A stretch of DNA of 8,246 nt, from the NCBI GenBank assembly GCA_028869615.1, contig JAGWRQ010000084.1, positions 1-8,246 on the forward strand, read 5' to 3'. Below the pieces are notes generated by a model. It was not told where the DNA came from and made no database searches. It saw only the letters and a program-made list of their open reading frames with translations. Shown one piece after another: positions 1 to 6,937 of this stretch (positions are counted from its first letter, which is position 1; every line of letters starts with the position of its first letter). This DNA is from Candidatus Methylomirabilota bacterium (lineage in GTDB: Bacteria > Methylomirabilota > Methylomirabilia > Methylomirabilales > Methylomirabilaceae). The position numbers were made by a program, and so were the translations under genes.

Positions 1-12
1 GTCAAATCTTTA

Positions 13-27
13 GTAGCGCGGCGCTAC
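13..27 (-). terminator. Possible short hairpin after tatD
   Basis: The arms GTAGC and GCTAC (extendable to seven bases on each side of one base) lie 12-26 bases past the tatD stop, at the expected end of the operon. No U-tract follows. The stem is short, so this is only a candidate. Confidence 0.3.
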
Positions 28-38
28 GCGGGTGACGC

Positions 39-812
39 TCATTGTTCGAGTGGTGGGAGTCGGAACAGGCGGCGAGCGTTCTCAGTCGTGAGACGACCGA
101 GTTCGTCAAGACGCATTCCCAAGAGGCCAGCGATCTCTTGGGCTGTGTGGAGAAGATGGGCCGGCTCGTTCCGCTGGCCTCGAAACGCTTGAGGCGGTAG
201 GTAAGGGCAGTCGGTCTCTAAGACCAAGCGATCCGTCTTGGCCTTCCGCACGATTTCGCGAAGCGTTTCGTTCTTGGGGTAGGTGACCGGCCCGGCGATT
301 GAGACATAGTAGTCTCTCCGCCAAGCCTCTTCCGCCATGACGAGATCGCCCGAGAAGCAGTGCAGGAGCACTTCCTGGGCCGCTTCTTCCTTGAGGAGTT
401 GCATCGTCTCCTGATGGGCGTCACGGTCGTGGACGATGAGCGGCAGATCCAGTTCCCTGGCCAGGCGAATCTGTCGGCGAAAGGCGTCGGCCTGCACGGC
501 GCGCGGGGCGCGGTCACGAAAGAAGTCGAGACCCGCCTCGCCGATGGCCACCACCTTGGGCTGCTTGGCAAGGTCGCGAAGAGTCTCTTCGGCGGCATCA
601 TCGTAGGTTCCGGCATCGTGGGGATGGATACCGACGCCGGCGTACACCTGCGGGTAACGTTGCGCAGCCTCCACCGCCTTCCGGCTGGCCGCAAGATGAT
701 AGCCCACAGCAATCATGAGCCCAATCCCGACGGCCTTGGCCCGCCCCAGCGCTTCGGCTCGGTCGGGATCGAACTCTCGCATCTGAATATGGGCGTGGGT
801 GTCAATAAACAC
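39..812 (-). CDS. tatD: TatD-family metal-dependent deoxyribonuclease
   Basis: A 257-residue protein of the usual TatD length. It belongs to the amidohydrolase-fold nucleases, which use two divalent metal ions; family members show 3'-5' exonuclease or AP-endonuclease activity and act in the cytoplasm. The metal ligands expected of the family are all visible: the N-terminal HxH pair (H6, H8), E92 in IGEAGLD, H128 in IVHDRD, H151 in LHCFSG and D201 in LETDCPYL. The start is GTG at 812, directly abutting the metG TAA stop (TAAGTG), with AAGG eight bases upstream inside metG, so translation is probably coupled. It is the last gene of the tmk-holB-ricT-metG-tatD run; metG-tatD adjacency is common in bacteria. 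The exact substrate (DNA repair, RNA turnover or D-aminoacyl-tRNA deacylation) cannot be told from sequence. Confidence 0.95.
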   Translation of the reverse strand: MFIDTHAHIQMREFDPDRAEALGRAKAVGIGLMIAVGYHLAASRKAVEAAQRYPQVYAGVGIHPHDAGTYDDAAEETLRDLAKQPKVVAIGEAGLDFFRDRAPRAVQADAFRRQIRLARELDLPLIVHDRDAHQETMQLLKEEAAQEVLLHCFSGDLVMAEEAWRRDYYVSIAGPVTYPKNETLREIVRKAKTDRLVLETDCPYLPPQAFRGQRNEPAHLLHTAQEIAGLLGMRLDELGRLTTENARRLFRLPPLEQ

Positions 813-2726
813 TTAGCGGACCTTGGAGCCTGGGGTGATGGGCGCTTCCGGCATGAGCAGCACGATCCGGCCTGCGTCGTCCTCGGCGGCGAGTACCATC
901 CCCTGAGACGTGATCCCCATCAGACTGGTCGGCTTCAGGTTAGCCACAAGGATGATCCGCTTCCCTGCCCAGCTTTCAGGCGGATAGTGCTCCTTCAGAC
1001 CGGCTACGACAATCCGCTCTTCATCCTTGAGCCTGACCCGTAGCTTGACCAGCTTCTTGGAACCCGGGATCGCCGCTGCCTCCACCACTTCCGCAACGCG
1101 CAGGTCGAGACGCCGGAACTCCTCAATCGTAATCTGCTCGAGCGGGATCTCGGGTACGGCAGCCGACTCCTTTCCTGCGCGAGACGGCTTTGCGGCGGTC
1201 GCCTGGATACGGGGGAAGAGTGGTTGCACCTCCTGAACTCGCCACTCCCGTAACCCCATCTGTACCGGTGAGGGGTACACATCCTCGATGCAAATAGAGG
1301 TCATCGGCTCAGCGACGCCCAGACCCTGAAGCATCCGTTCTGCGGTCTTGGGAAGAAACGGCGACAGGAGCATGGCGATTGCGCGGAGGGTTTCGGCTGC
1401 AGTGAACAGAACCGCTTTCGTTCGAGCATCCCCCGGGTCCTGCTTCCACGGTTCGTGGGTCACCAGGTATTTGTTCGTAGCCGAGACCAGGTTCCAGATG
1501 GCCGCCAGCGCCTCACTGAACGCAAAGCGCTCCATGGCGGCTGTCACGTACGCGACGGCAGCGCGCGTGGCATCAGCGAGGTGTCCATTATCAGACGATT
1601 GAGTAATTCTACCGTCGTAGTATCGCTGGATCAACTTGAGTACGCGACTGTAGAGATTCCCCAGGTCATTGGCCAGATCCGCATTCAGCCGAGCTACAAG
1701 CGCGTCCTCGCTGAAGTCGGCATCCAAACCGAACGTCATCTCCCGCAGTACGAAGTAGCGAAACGCGTCGATACCGTACTTGTCGGCCAGCTCAAGAGGC
1801 CGGACGACCGAGCCTCTGCTCTTGGACATCTTGACCTCTTCGATCTTCCAGTAGCCATGGACGTTCAGGTGCCGATATGGCGGGAGCCCGGCAGCCTTCA
1901 GCATGGTCGGCCAGTAGACGGCATGAGGTTTGAGGATATCCTTGGCGATCAGATGCTGGGCGGCGGGCCAGAAACGCCGGAACGCTTCGCCATCAGGCCA
2001 GCCCAGCGCAGAGATATAGTTAATGAGGGCATCGAACCAGACATAGGTGACATACCGGTTATCAAAGGGGAGCGGGATCCCCCACGTCAGGCGCGCCGAA
2101 GGCCGAGAGATACAGAGGTCCTCCAACGGCTCCTTGAGGAAGGACAGGACCTCGTTCCGAAAGCGCTCCGGTCGAATGAAGTCGGGATGGCGGCGAATAT
2201 GGTCGATCAGCCAATCCTGGTATTTCCCCATCCGAAAGAAGTAGTTCTGCTCCTTGATAAAGGCCGGAGCCGTCCGGTGATCTGGGCATTGCCCGTCCTC
2301 CAGCTCCTTTTCGGTGTAGAACCGCTCGCAGCCGAAGCAGTAGTGGCCGCCATACTCTCCGAAATAGATGTCCCCGGCATCGTAGATCTGTTGCAGGAAC
2401 CGCTGCACGGCTCGCTTGTGAGGTTCGCTGGTGGTGCGAACGAATTGATTCGGCGCAAGTCCCAGCCGCGTCCACGTCTCCTGAAAGATGCCGCTGATCC
2501 GGTCGGCATAGGCTTGCGGACTCTCGCCGGCCTGCGCAGCCGCCTGGACGATCTTGTCGCCGTGCTCGTCGGTACCGGTCAGGAAATAGACCTGCTCAGG
2601 CCCCAGCCGAAGCTTCTGGAAGCGGGCCATCGTGTCGGCCAGGATGGTGGTATAGGCGTGTCCCAGATGCGGGGTGGCGTTGACGTAATAGATCGGGGTG
2701 GTAAGGTAGAAGGTCTCGTCGCTCAT
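813..2726 (-). CDS. metG: Methionyl-tRNA synthetase with C-terminal tRNA-binding domain
   Basis: A 637-residue class I aminoacyl-tRNA synthetase that charges tRNA-Met for initiation and elongation. The catalytic Rossmann fold carries the HIGH signature as HLGH (20-23) and the KMSKS loop intact at 299-303. The connective peptide has one zinc knuckle, C130-x2-C133 then C147-x2-H150, followed by NYFFRM, as in the single-knuckle Thermus-type enzymes. An alpha-helical anticodon-binding domain follows. Residues about 532-637 form the fused OB-fold tRNA-binding domain (LDLRVAEV, SQGMVLAA) that supports dimerisation and tRNA affinity. The chosen ATG at 2726 overlaps the ricT stop by four bases (ATGA). 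No Shine-Dalgarno is seen, so initiation probably depends on coupling to ricT. The frame is open farther upstream, to a TTG at 2792 and beyond, but those residues do not resemble MetG. Confidence 0.98.
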   Translation of the reverse strand: MSDETFYLTTPIYYVNATPHLGHAYTTILADTMARFQKLRLGPEQVYFLTGTDEHGDKIVQAAAQAGESPQAYADRISGIFQETWTRLGLAPNQFVRTTSEPHKRAVQRFLQQIYDAGDIYFGEYGGHYCFGCERFYTEKELEDGQCPDHRTAPAFIKEQNYFFRMGKYQDWLIDHIRRHPDFIRPERFRNEVLSFLKEPLEDLCISRPSARLTWGIPLPFDNRYVTYVWFDALINYISALGWPDGEAFRRFWPAAQHLIAKDILKPHAVYWPTMLKAAGLPPYRHLNVHGYWKIEEVKMSKSRGSVVRPLELADKYGIDAFRYFVLREMTFGLDADFSEDALVARLNADLANDLGNLYSRVLKLIQRYYDGRITQSSDNGHLADATRAAVAYVTAAMERFAFSEALAAIWNLVSATNKYLVTHEPWKQDPGDARTKAVLFTAAETLRAIAMLLSPFLPKTAERMLQGLGVAEPMTSICIEDVYPSPVQMGLREWRVQEVQPLFPRIQATAAKPSRAGKESAAVPEIPLEQITIEEFRRLDLRVAEVVEAAAIPGSKKLVKLRVRLKDEERIVVAGLKEHYPPESWAGKRIILVANLKPTSLMGITSQGMVLAAEDDAGRIVLLMPEAPITPGSKVR

Positions 2727-3622
2727 GAGTTGGTGTGGTCCGGCGCAGAGCCGGCCCCGCAGCCGCCGATTGGGCAGCCTCCGCCACCGCAACTGTTCCG
2801 GGGTGAGTTCTCGTCCAAGGGGGGGCCGATGTGAATCAGATCGGCCGCCTTCACGGTGATCTGCACGCTGTCTTCCAGTTCGACCACCACCGATTCAGTC
2901 AGAAGGTTCCTCGCCTTGACAATCCCCACCCCCTCAGGCGCCTCGACCGGGGAACCAACCTTGGGTAGACGCCGCTTCAGTTCCTCGTACATGGCGTGCT
3001 CATAGCGAAGGCAGCACTTCAGCCGCCCGCACATCCCCGCCAGCTTACTCGGATTCAGAGGGAGGTTCTGGTCCTTGGCCATCCGGACCGAGATCGGGTC
3101 GTACTCCTTCAGAAAGGTCTTACAGCACAGCTCTCGGCCGCACGGGCCAACGCAGCCCAACTTGCTGCCGACATCCCTGGCCCGAATCTGTCGCATTTCA
3201 ATACGGGTATGGAGTTGCTGAGCCAACGCCTTCACCAACTCACGGAAATCGATCCGCTCGTCAGCGTAGAAATAGAAGGTGACCCTGCTCCGATCGAAGC
3301 TCGCCTTCACATCGACTAACTGCATCGGCAGCTCTAATTCCGTGATCTTCCGCGAGCAGAAGGCTTTCCCGTCCAGTTCCAGACGCCTGATCCGCTCCTC
3401 ATTGGCGCGATCCCGCGCAGTTGCCACACGGAGGACGGCCGGAAGCGGTTCCGTAGCCTTGTGATCGGGAAAGAGTGGGAAGATGGCGAACACCCGGCCC
3501 AGCCCCTGCCCCCAGTTGGTCTCGACCACCACCTGGTCACCCGGCTGTACCTTCACCCCTCGCGGATTGTAGTGTTGCTCCTGGTATTCGGTCTCCCCCA
3601 GGCTGATTCGCACCGTTTTCAT
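2723..3622 (-). CDS. ricT: PSP1-domain protein RicT (YaaT family)
   Basis: A 299-residue protein of the PSP1 C-terminal-domain family. In Bacillus the homologue RicT (YaaT) joins RicA and RicF in an iron-sulfur complex that affects RNase Y-dependent mRNA processing, sporulation and competence. The diagnostic core is present: GDQVVVETNWGQGLG (28-42), then two cysteine clusters, GPCGRELCC (159-167) and GMCGRLKCC (196-204), with C157 just before the first. The C-terminus has an extra glycine/cysteine tail with C278, C283 and C288. The ATG at 3622 overlaps the holB stop (ATGA) and lacks a good Shine-Dalgarno, so translational coupling is likely. Its place between holB and metG matches the Bacillus gene order. 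Whether RicA and RicF partners exist here is unknown, so the function outside Firmicutes is inferred only from the family. Confidence 0.93.
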   Translation of the reverse strand: MKTVRISLGETEYQEQHYNPRGVKVQPGDQVVVETNWGQGLGRVFAIFPLFPDHKATEPLPAVLRVATARDRANEERIRRLELDGKAFCSRKITELELPMQLVDVKASFDRSRVTFYFYADERIDFRELVKALAQQLHTRIEMRQIRARDVGSKLGCVGPCGRELCCKTFLKEYDPISVRMAKDQNLPLNPSKLAGMCGRLKCCLRYEHAMYEELKRRLPKVGSPVEAPEGVGIVKARNLLTESVVVELEDSVQITVKAADLIHIGPPLDENSPRNSCGGGGCPIGGCGAGSAPDHTNS

Positions 3623-4656
3623 GCTGACACCGGCAAAAGGCCGGACGGCAATACCTCCCGCAGCCGAAGCAAAAGATCCTCCATTGATAGGCGCGGGTTC
3701 GCGTTGCGGGCGAGGTTGTCCATCGCGGCGTGGACTGCGCGAAGCCCATCCAGGATGGCGTCCATGGGCAAGCCCTCCGCCTGGCGAGCGACCGTTTCAC
3801 CGCGATCGTCGTTCACAAGCCAATCCGTCCGTCCTGATGCCTTCGCAACCATGAGATCACGAAGCCAGGCCGAAATGATTTCTAACTGTTGCTGAAGCTT
3901 CTCCCGATCCTTCGCCAGCTTTTCGGCCAGTTCGACGAGGGCGGCGGGTCCATCCTGAAGCCCTCGCCCAAGTCCTTCGAGCAGTAAATCCCTCATCGCG
4001 GGCAGGGACGCCACCTCCGGACTGAAGGCGCGCTCGATGCTGCCCCGGCTCAAGGAGGCGATCAGTCTGGCTCGAGACGCCTCCATCCCCTTCTCTCTCA
4101 GAAGGGCTTCGATCTGCCCGTGCGGGAGCGGGGAGAAGGTGACGCTTTGACATCGAGAGACAATCGTGGGAAGCAGGGCCGATACGGTACTGGTCAGGAG
4201 GATGAACACTGTGTCCTTGGCCGGTTCTTCCAGGGTCTTCAGGAGCGCATTAGCCGCCTGCTCCGTCATTCGCTCCGCGCCGTCGAGAATAAATACCTTC
4301 CACTGAGCCTCATAGGGCACCAGGACAGCGTCGGCCTCGAGGGTCCGGATCTGTTCAATCTTTACGGTCGCGCCGTCCGGTTCGATGATCTGTACGTCCG
4401 GATGTCGTCCGTTGGCGATGTTGCGACAGGCGCGGCAGTCCCCACACCCATCCTGCGCGGCCGTTAGCTGACAGCTATCGGCTGATCGCTGCTTCATATC
4501 GCAGTTGAGCGCCTGGGCAAAGGCGAGCGCGGCGGCTCGTTTGCCCACCCCGGCCGGCCCGCTGAAGAGATAGGCATGGGCGATCCGACCGGTCATGAGC
4601 GCCCGATGAAGGAACCGGATGGCTCGCGCCTGCCCGATCACGTCACGAAATGGCAT
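3619..4656 (-). CDS. holB: DNA polymerase III delta-prime subunit
   Basis: A 345-residue AAA+ clamp-loader subunit; delta-prime works with delta and tau/gamma to load the beta sliding clamp. The N-terminus reads FRDVIGQ, then HAYLFSGPAGVGKR (27-40). That P-loop-like segment has R-A where ATP-binding paralogues have T/S, as in many delta-prime proteins. The zinc module cysteines are C52, C71, C74 and C77. SRC appears in the sensor-1/arginine-finger region (TIVSRCQSV), and NALLKTLEEP is conserved. The start is ATG at 4656, with GGAG five bases upstream; a TTG at 4698 would add 14 non-conserved residues. It overlaps the tmk end by 14 bases and the ricT start by four. The spacing C52-C71 is longer than usual: residues about 53-68 are an insertion encoded largely by a heptamer repeat (4466-4493). 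Confidence 0.95.
   Translation of the reverse strand: MPFRDVIGQARAIRFLHRALMTGRIAHAYLFSGPAGVGKRAAALAFAQALNCDMKQRSADSCQLTAAQDGCGDCRACRNIANGRHPDVQIIEPDGATVKIEQIRTLEADAVLVPYEAQWKVFILDGAERMTEQAANALLKTLEEPAKDTVFILLTSTVSALLPTIVSRCQSVTFSPLPHGQIEALLREKGMEASRARLIASLSRGSIERAFSPEVASLPAMRDLLLEGLGRGLQDGPAALVELAEKLAKDREKLQQQLEIISAWLRDLMVAKASGRTDWLVNDDRGETVARQAEGLPMDAILDGLRAVHAAMDNLARNANPRLSMEDLLLRLREVLPSGLLPVSA
4466..4493 (+). repeat. Heptamer repeat array A (four units), inside holB
   Basis: Read on the + strand this is four consecutive 7-base units: AGCTGAC, AGCTATC, GGCTGAT and CGCTGCT. It shares the 12-mer CAGCTATCGGCT with array C, which lies in the opposite orientation. Read on the minus strand it encodes HolB residues 55-64 (KQRSADSCQL) within the zinc-module insertion. 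Confidence 0.75.
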
Positions 4657-5323
4657 AGCCGCTCCGATCTTGAAGACGGGTGAACTGATTCCACACAATC
4701 ATCTCGATCTCGATCATACCCAGGCCGGCATCGATCACGGTAATTCGATCCGGATTTTCGCGCGCCAGGGTACGGTATCCTTCTCTGATTCGCTGGTGAA
4801 AGTCAAGCGGCTCGGCCTCGATCCTGTCCCAGCAAGACGACTCTGTACTGAGCCCCGTCGAAGCATCGGCGCTTGCGCCTCGTCTGCACCGCGTCAGTCC
4901 GATCCCCGGGTCCAGATCGAGCAGGACGGTCAGGTCCGGCGCAAGTCCGTCGGTGGCAAACCGGTTCAGCCGTCGTATCAGGTTGAGGTCAAGGCCTCTT
5001 CCAAATCCCTGGTACGCCAGCGTGGAATCGGTAAAACGGTCGCAGAGCACCACTGCCCCCCGCGAGAGGGTAGGAACGATCAGTTCCCGGACAAGCTGAG
5101 CGCGACTGGCCTCATACAGCAGCAGTTCCGTGGCAGCATCGATGGGAACCGATCCCGGGTGAAGCAGAAGCGTCCGAATCTCCTTCCCTATGGCGGTCCC
5201 GCCGGGATCTCGTGTTTCGATGACCTCTTTGCCGGACGTACGAATTCGCTTGGCCAGCAGCTTGAGCTGGGTCGTCTTGCCGGACCCCTCACCCCCCTCA
5301 AAGGTCACGAATATGCCGCGCAT
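4643..5323 (-). CDS. tmk: Thymidylate kinase
   Basis: A 226-residue dTMP kinase that phosphorylates dTMP to dTDP with ATP, the last dedicated step toward dTTP. The P-loop is FEGGEGSGKTT (8-18). The DRF motif is at 95-97, followed by the STLAYQGFGRG substrate segment, and the LID region ends in DRIEAEPLDFHQRIREGY. The start is ATG at 5323 with a weak purine-rich stretch (CAGGG) upstream. The LID carries about 11-14 extra residues (roughly 149-165, with C146 and C164 bracketing it) compared with typical Tmk, where a short arginine/glycine stretch leads straight to DRIE. The catalytic motifs look intact. The gene overlaps holB by 14 bases and lies 49 bases after selA. The tmk-holB pairing is widespread in bacteria. 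Confidence 0.97.
   Translation of the reverse strand: MRGIFVTFEGGEGSGKTTQLKLLAKRIRTSGKEVIETRDPGGTAIGKEIRTLLLHPGSVPIDAATELLLYEASRAQLVRELIVPTLSRGAVVLCDRFTDSTLAYQGFGRGLDLNLIRRLNRFATDGLAPDLTVLLDLDPGIGLTRCRRGASADASTGLSTESSCWDRIEAEPLDFHQRIREGYRTLARENPDRITVIDAGLGMIEIEMIVWNQFTRLQDRSGYAIS
4662..4665 (-). promoter_or_regulatory. Ribosome binding site deciding the holB start
   Basis: GGAG on the minus strand, five bases before the ATG at 4656 and inside the tmk coding region. It supports that start over the upstream TTG at 4698. Confidence 0.6.
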
Positions 5324-5357
5324 TGCGCCCTGCTTATCCCTCTCCGTCCTTTTTCGC

Positions 5358-5385
5358 TATAGCTGTCAGCCGTCAGCTATCAGCT
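5358..5385 (-). repeat. Heptamer repeat array B (four units), selA 3' end and selA-tmk gap
   Basis: Read on the minus strand: AGCTGAT, AGCTGAC, GGCTGAC and AGCTATA, the cleanest of the three arrays. The second unit contains the selA TGA stop (5373-5375); the last selA residues (ADS) come from the array. The remainder occupies the 49-base selA-tmk gap. Confidence 0.8.
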
Positions 5386-6875
5386 TTCTTTGGCACTGCA
5401 ACCGAGGTCACCAGGTTGGCGAGCGTGTCCAGCTCATCTTCTGAGACCGTGCGAGGGTCCAAGACAATCCGATCGTCTTTGATGCGAACCATCACCGGTG
5501 GGTCAGTCCGGCGCAGGCGTCCCTCCAAAACCGGCGCGGTCAGGTGGACGCCCTGCACAGCCACCAGTCGCGTCGGGATCGCTTCGAGGGGTAGCGCGCC
5601 GCCGCCGACCTCTGACGTTCCCTCGATGATCGAGACCTCAAGATGACCCGAGGCGAGCGCGGCAATCCGATCGCGCAGATGCCTGGCCCGCCGCTCAATC
5701 TCTTGAAGCGGCATGACGAGCGCTCGGAGCACCGGAACATGGGCAAGGGCTCGCCCTTCATCGAGGTAGAGGCGCAATGTTGCCTCCAGGGCGGCCAACG
5801 AGAGCTTGTCGATCCGCACCGCGCGCGCGAGCGGATTGCGGCGGAGCCTCTCGACCAGCAGTCGCTTTCCTGCGATCAGGCCCGCCTGAGGTCCTCCCAG
5901 CAGCTTGTCCCCGCTGAAGGTCACCAGGTCTGCTCCGGCGCGGATGCTCTCCGAGGGCATCGGCTCCTTGGAGAGCCCGAGTTGCGACAAATCGACGAGG
6001 GCACCGCTGCCCACATCCTCCACCACTGGAAGACCGGCCTTCTCACCCAAGCTCGCCAACTCGGCTACCGAAACCTGGTTGGCGAAACCCTGAATTCGGA
6101 AGTTGCTGGTGTGAACCTTCAGGAGCATCGCGCTCGTCGCCCCGACAGCGTCCTCGTAATCTCTCAGGTAGGTCCGGTTGGTGGTCCCCACTTCCCGCAA
6201 GATCCCGCCTGCGCGACGCATGATATCGGGGATCCGAAACGAGTCGCCGATCTCCACCAGCTCCCCGCGCGAAACGATGACCTCCTTCCCCTCGGCCAGC
6301 GTATTGATAGCAAGCAGTACCGCCGCCGCATTATTGTTTACTGCAAGCGCGGCCTCAGCCCCTGTGAGACGGCATAAGAGCCGCTCCACATGGTCCTGCC
6401 TGGACCCACGGTCCCCTCCTTCGAGGTCATACTCCAGGTTCGAGTAGCCCCGCGCAGCCTCGACTACCCGCTCAATGGCCGCCTCGGCTAACGGCGCGCG
6501 ACCAAGGTTCGTGTGGATGACGACGCCGGTCGCGTTGATAAGATGCCGCAACGCCGGCCCACTCAGTCGTGCCGCGATCTGCTGTGCCTCTGTCACTAGC
6601 GCGGCCCTAGATGGTAGATCCGACGACGACGTCGCTCCTGGCGGTCCCTTGGCGATCATGCGTCGCCGACGCTCCAGCACCTCTCGGATCGCCTCAACGA
6701 CCGCCCAGCGCGGCAGCGTCTGCACCATCTCTCGGATCGATGGCTCCTGCAAGAGCTCATCCACCGAGGGAAGCTGCCTAAGCAGGGCTCTGGTACGACT
6801 ATCTACGGAAATTTTCTCTCCAGCCAATGCCTGTGACCGCTGTACGCTGTTAGCCGATAGCTGCTTTATCGTCAC
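5373..6875 (-). CDS. selA: L-seryl-tRNA(Sec) selenium transferase
   Basis: A PLP-dependent enzyme of 500 residues from the GTG start; it converts Ser-tRNA(Sec) to Sec-tRNA(Sec) using selenophosphate. Conserved parts are LPSVDELL near the N-terminus, the INATGVVIHTNLGRAPL segment, GGDRGSR, EVGTTNRTYLRDYE, VEDVGSGAL and SGDKLLGGPQAGL, whose lysine (K324) is the expected PLP Schiff-base residue. The start is uncertain. GTG at 6875 has a G6 run 12 bases upstream; TTG at 6902 would add nine residues and has GGAGG 11 bases upstream. Both include about 25 non-conserved residues before the family homology, partly encoded by a heptamer repeat (6835-6862). Another repeat (5358-5385) supplies the TGA stop and the last residues. 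selB and selC are not in the window. Co-transcription with tmk is possible. Confidence 0.93.
   Translation of the reverse strand: MTIKQLSANSVQRSQALAGEKISVDSRTRALLRQLPSVDELLQEPSIREMVQTLPRWAVVEAIREVLERRRRMIAKGPPGATSSSDLPSRAALVTEAQQIAARLSGPALRHLINATGVVIHTNLGRAPLAEAAIERVVEAARGYSNLEYDLEGGDRGSRQDHVERLLCRLTGAEAALAVNNNAAAVLLAINTLAEGKEVIVSRGELVEIGDSFRIPDIMRRAGGILREVGTTNRTYLRDYEDAVGATSAMLLKVHTSNFRIQGFANQVSVAELASLGEKAGLPVVEDVGSGALVDLSQLGLSKEPMPSESIRAGADLVTFSGDKLLGGPQAGLIAGKRLLVERLRRNPLARAVRIDKLSLAALEATLRLYLDEGRALAHVPVLRALVMPLQEIERRARHLRDRIAALASGHLEVSIIEGTSEVGGGALPLEAIPTRLVAVQGVHLTAPVLEGRLRRTDPPVMVRIKDDRIVLDPRTVSEDELDTLANLVTSVAVPKKADS
6835..6862 (-). repeat. Heptamer repeat array C (four units), inside selA N-terminal region
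   Basis: Read on the minus strand: AGCTATC, GGCTAAC, AGCGTAC and AGCGGTC, more diverged at its far end. It encodes selA residues 5-14 counted from the GTG start (QLSANSVQRS), ahead of the conserved SelA homology. It shares a 12-mer with array A. Confidence 0.65.
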
Positions 6876-6937
6876 GCTATCATACTTCCCCCCTTGATTC
6901 AACTCCGAGATCGCCTCCGTAAGCCTATCCGGAAGGC

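Noticed and set aside
360..1043. A 227-codon open frame on the + strand opposite tatD and the metG end.
   Set aside because: It is antisense to tatD and metG, has low-complexity Arg/Gly/His composition and shows no recognisable domain.
2727..2792. N-terminal extension of metG to a TTG at 2792.
   Set aside because: The 22 extra residues are arginine-rich and unlike MetG, and the ATG overlapping the ricT stop gives the canonical N-terminus.
1455..2834. A 459-codon open frame on the + strand opposite metG and the ricT end.
   Set aside because: It is antisense to strongly conserved coding sequence. Its translation resembles no family, and such long shadows are usual in GC-rich genes.
4657..4698. 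Longer holB starting at TTG 4698.
   Set aside because: There is no Shine-Dalgarno and no homology in the added residues, while ATG 4656 has GGAG at good spacing and begins the conserved FRDVIGQ.
4829..4879. The tmk LID insertion considered as a fourth heptamer array.
   Set aside because: The DNA has no 7-base register or RGCTRAY units beyond chance matches.
4466..6862. The short repeats considered as a CRISPR array or transposon ends.
   Set aside because: The units are 7 bp, contiguous, without spacers, and only 28 bp per site; no cas genes or transposase are near and no target duplications are apparent.
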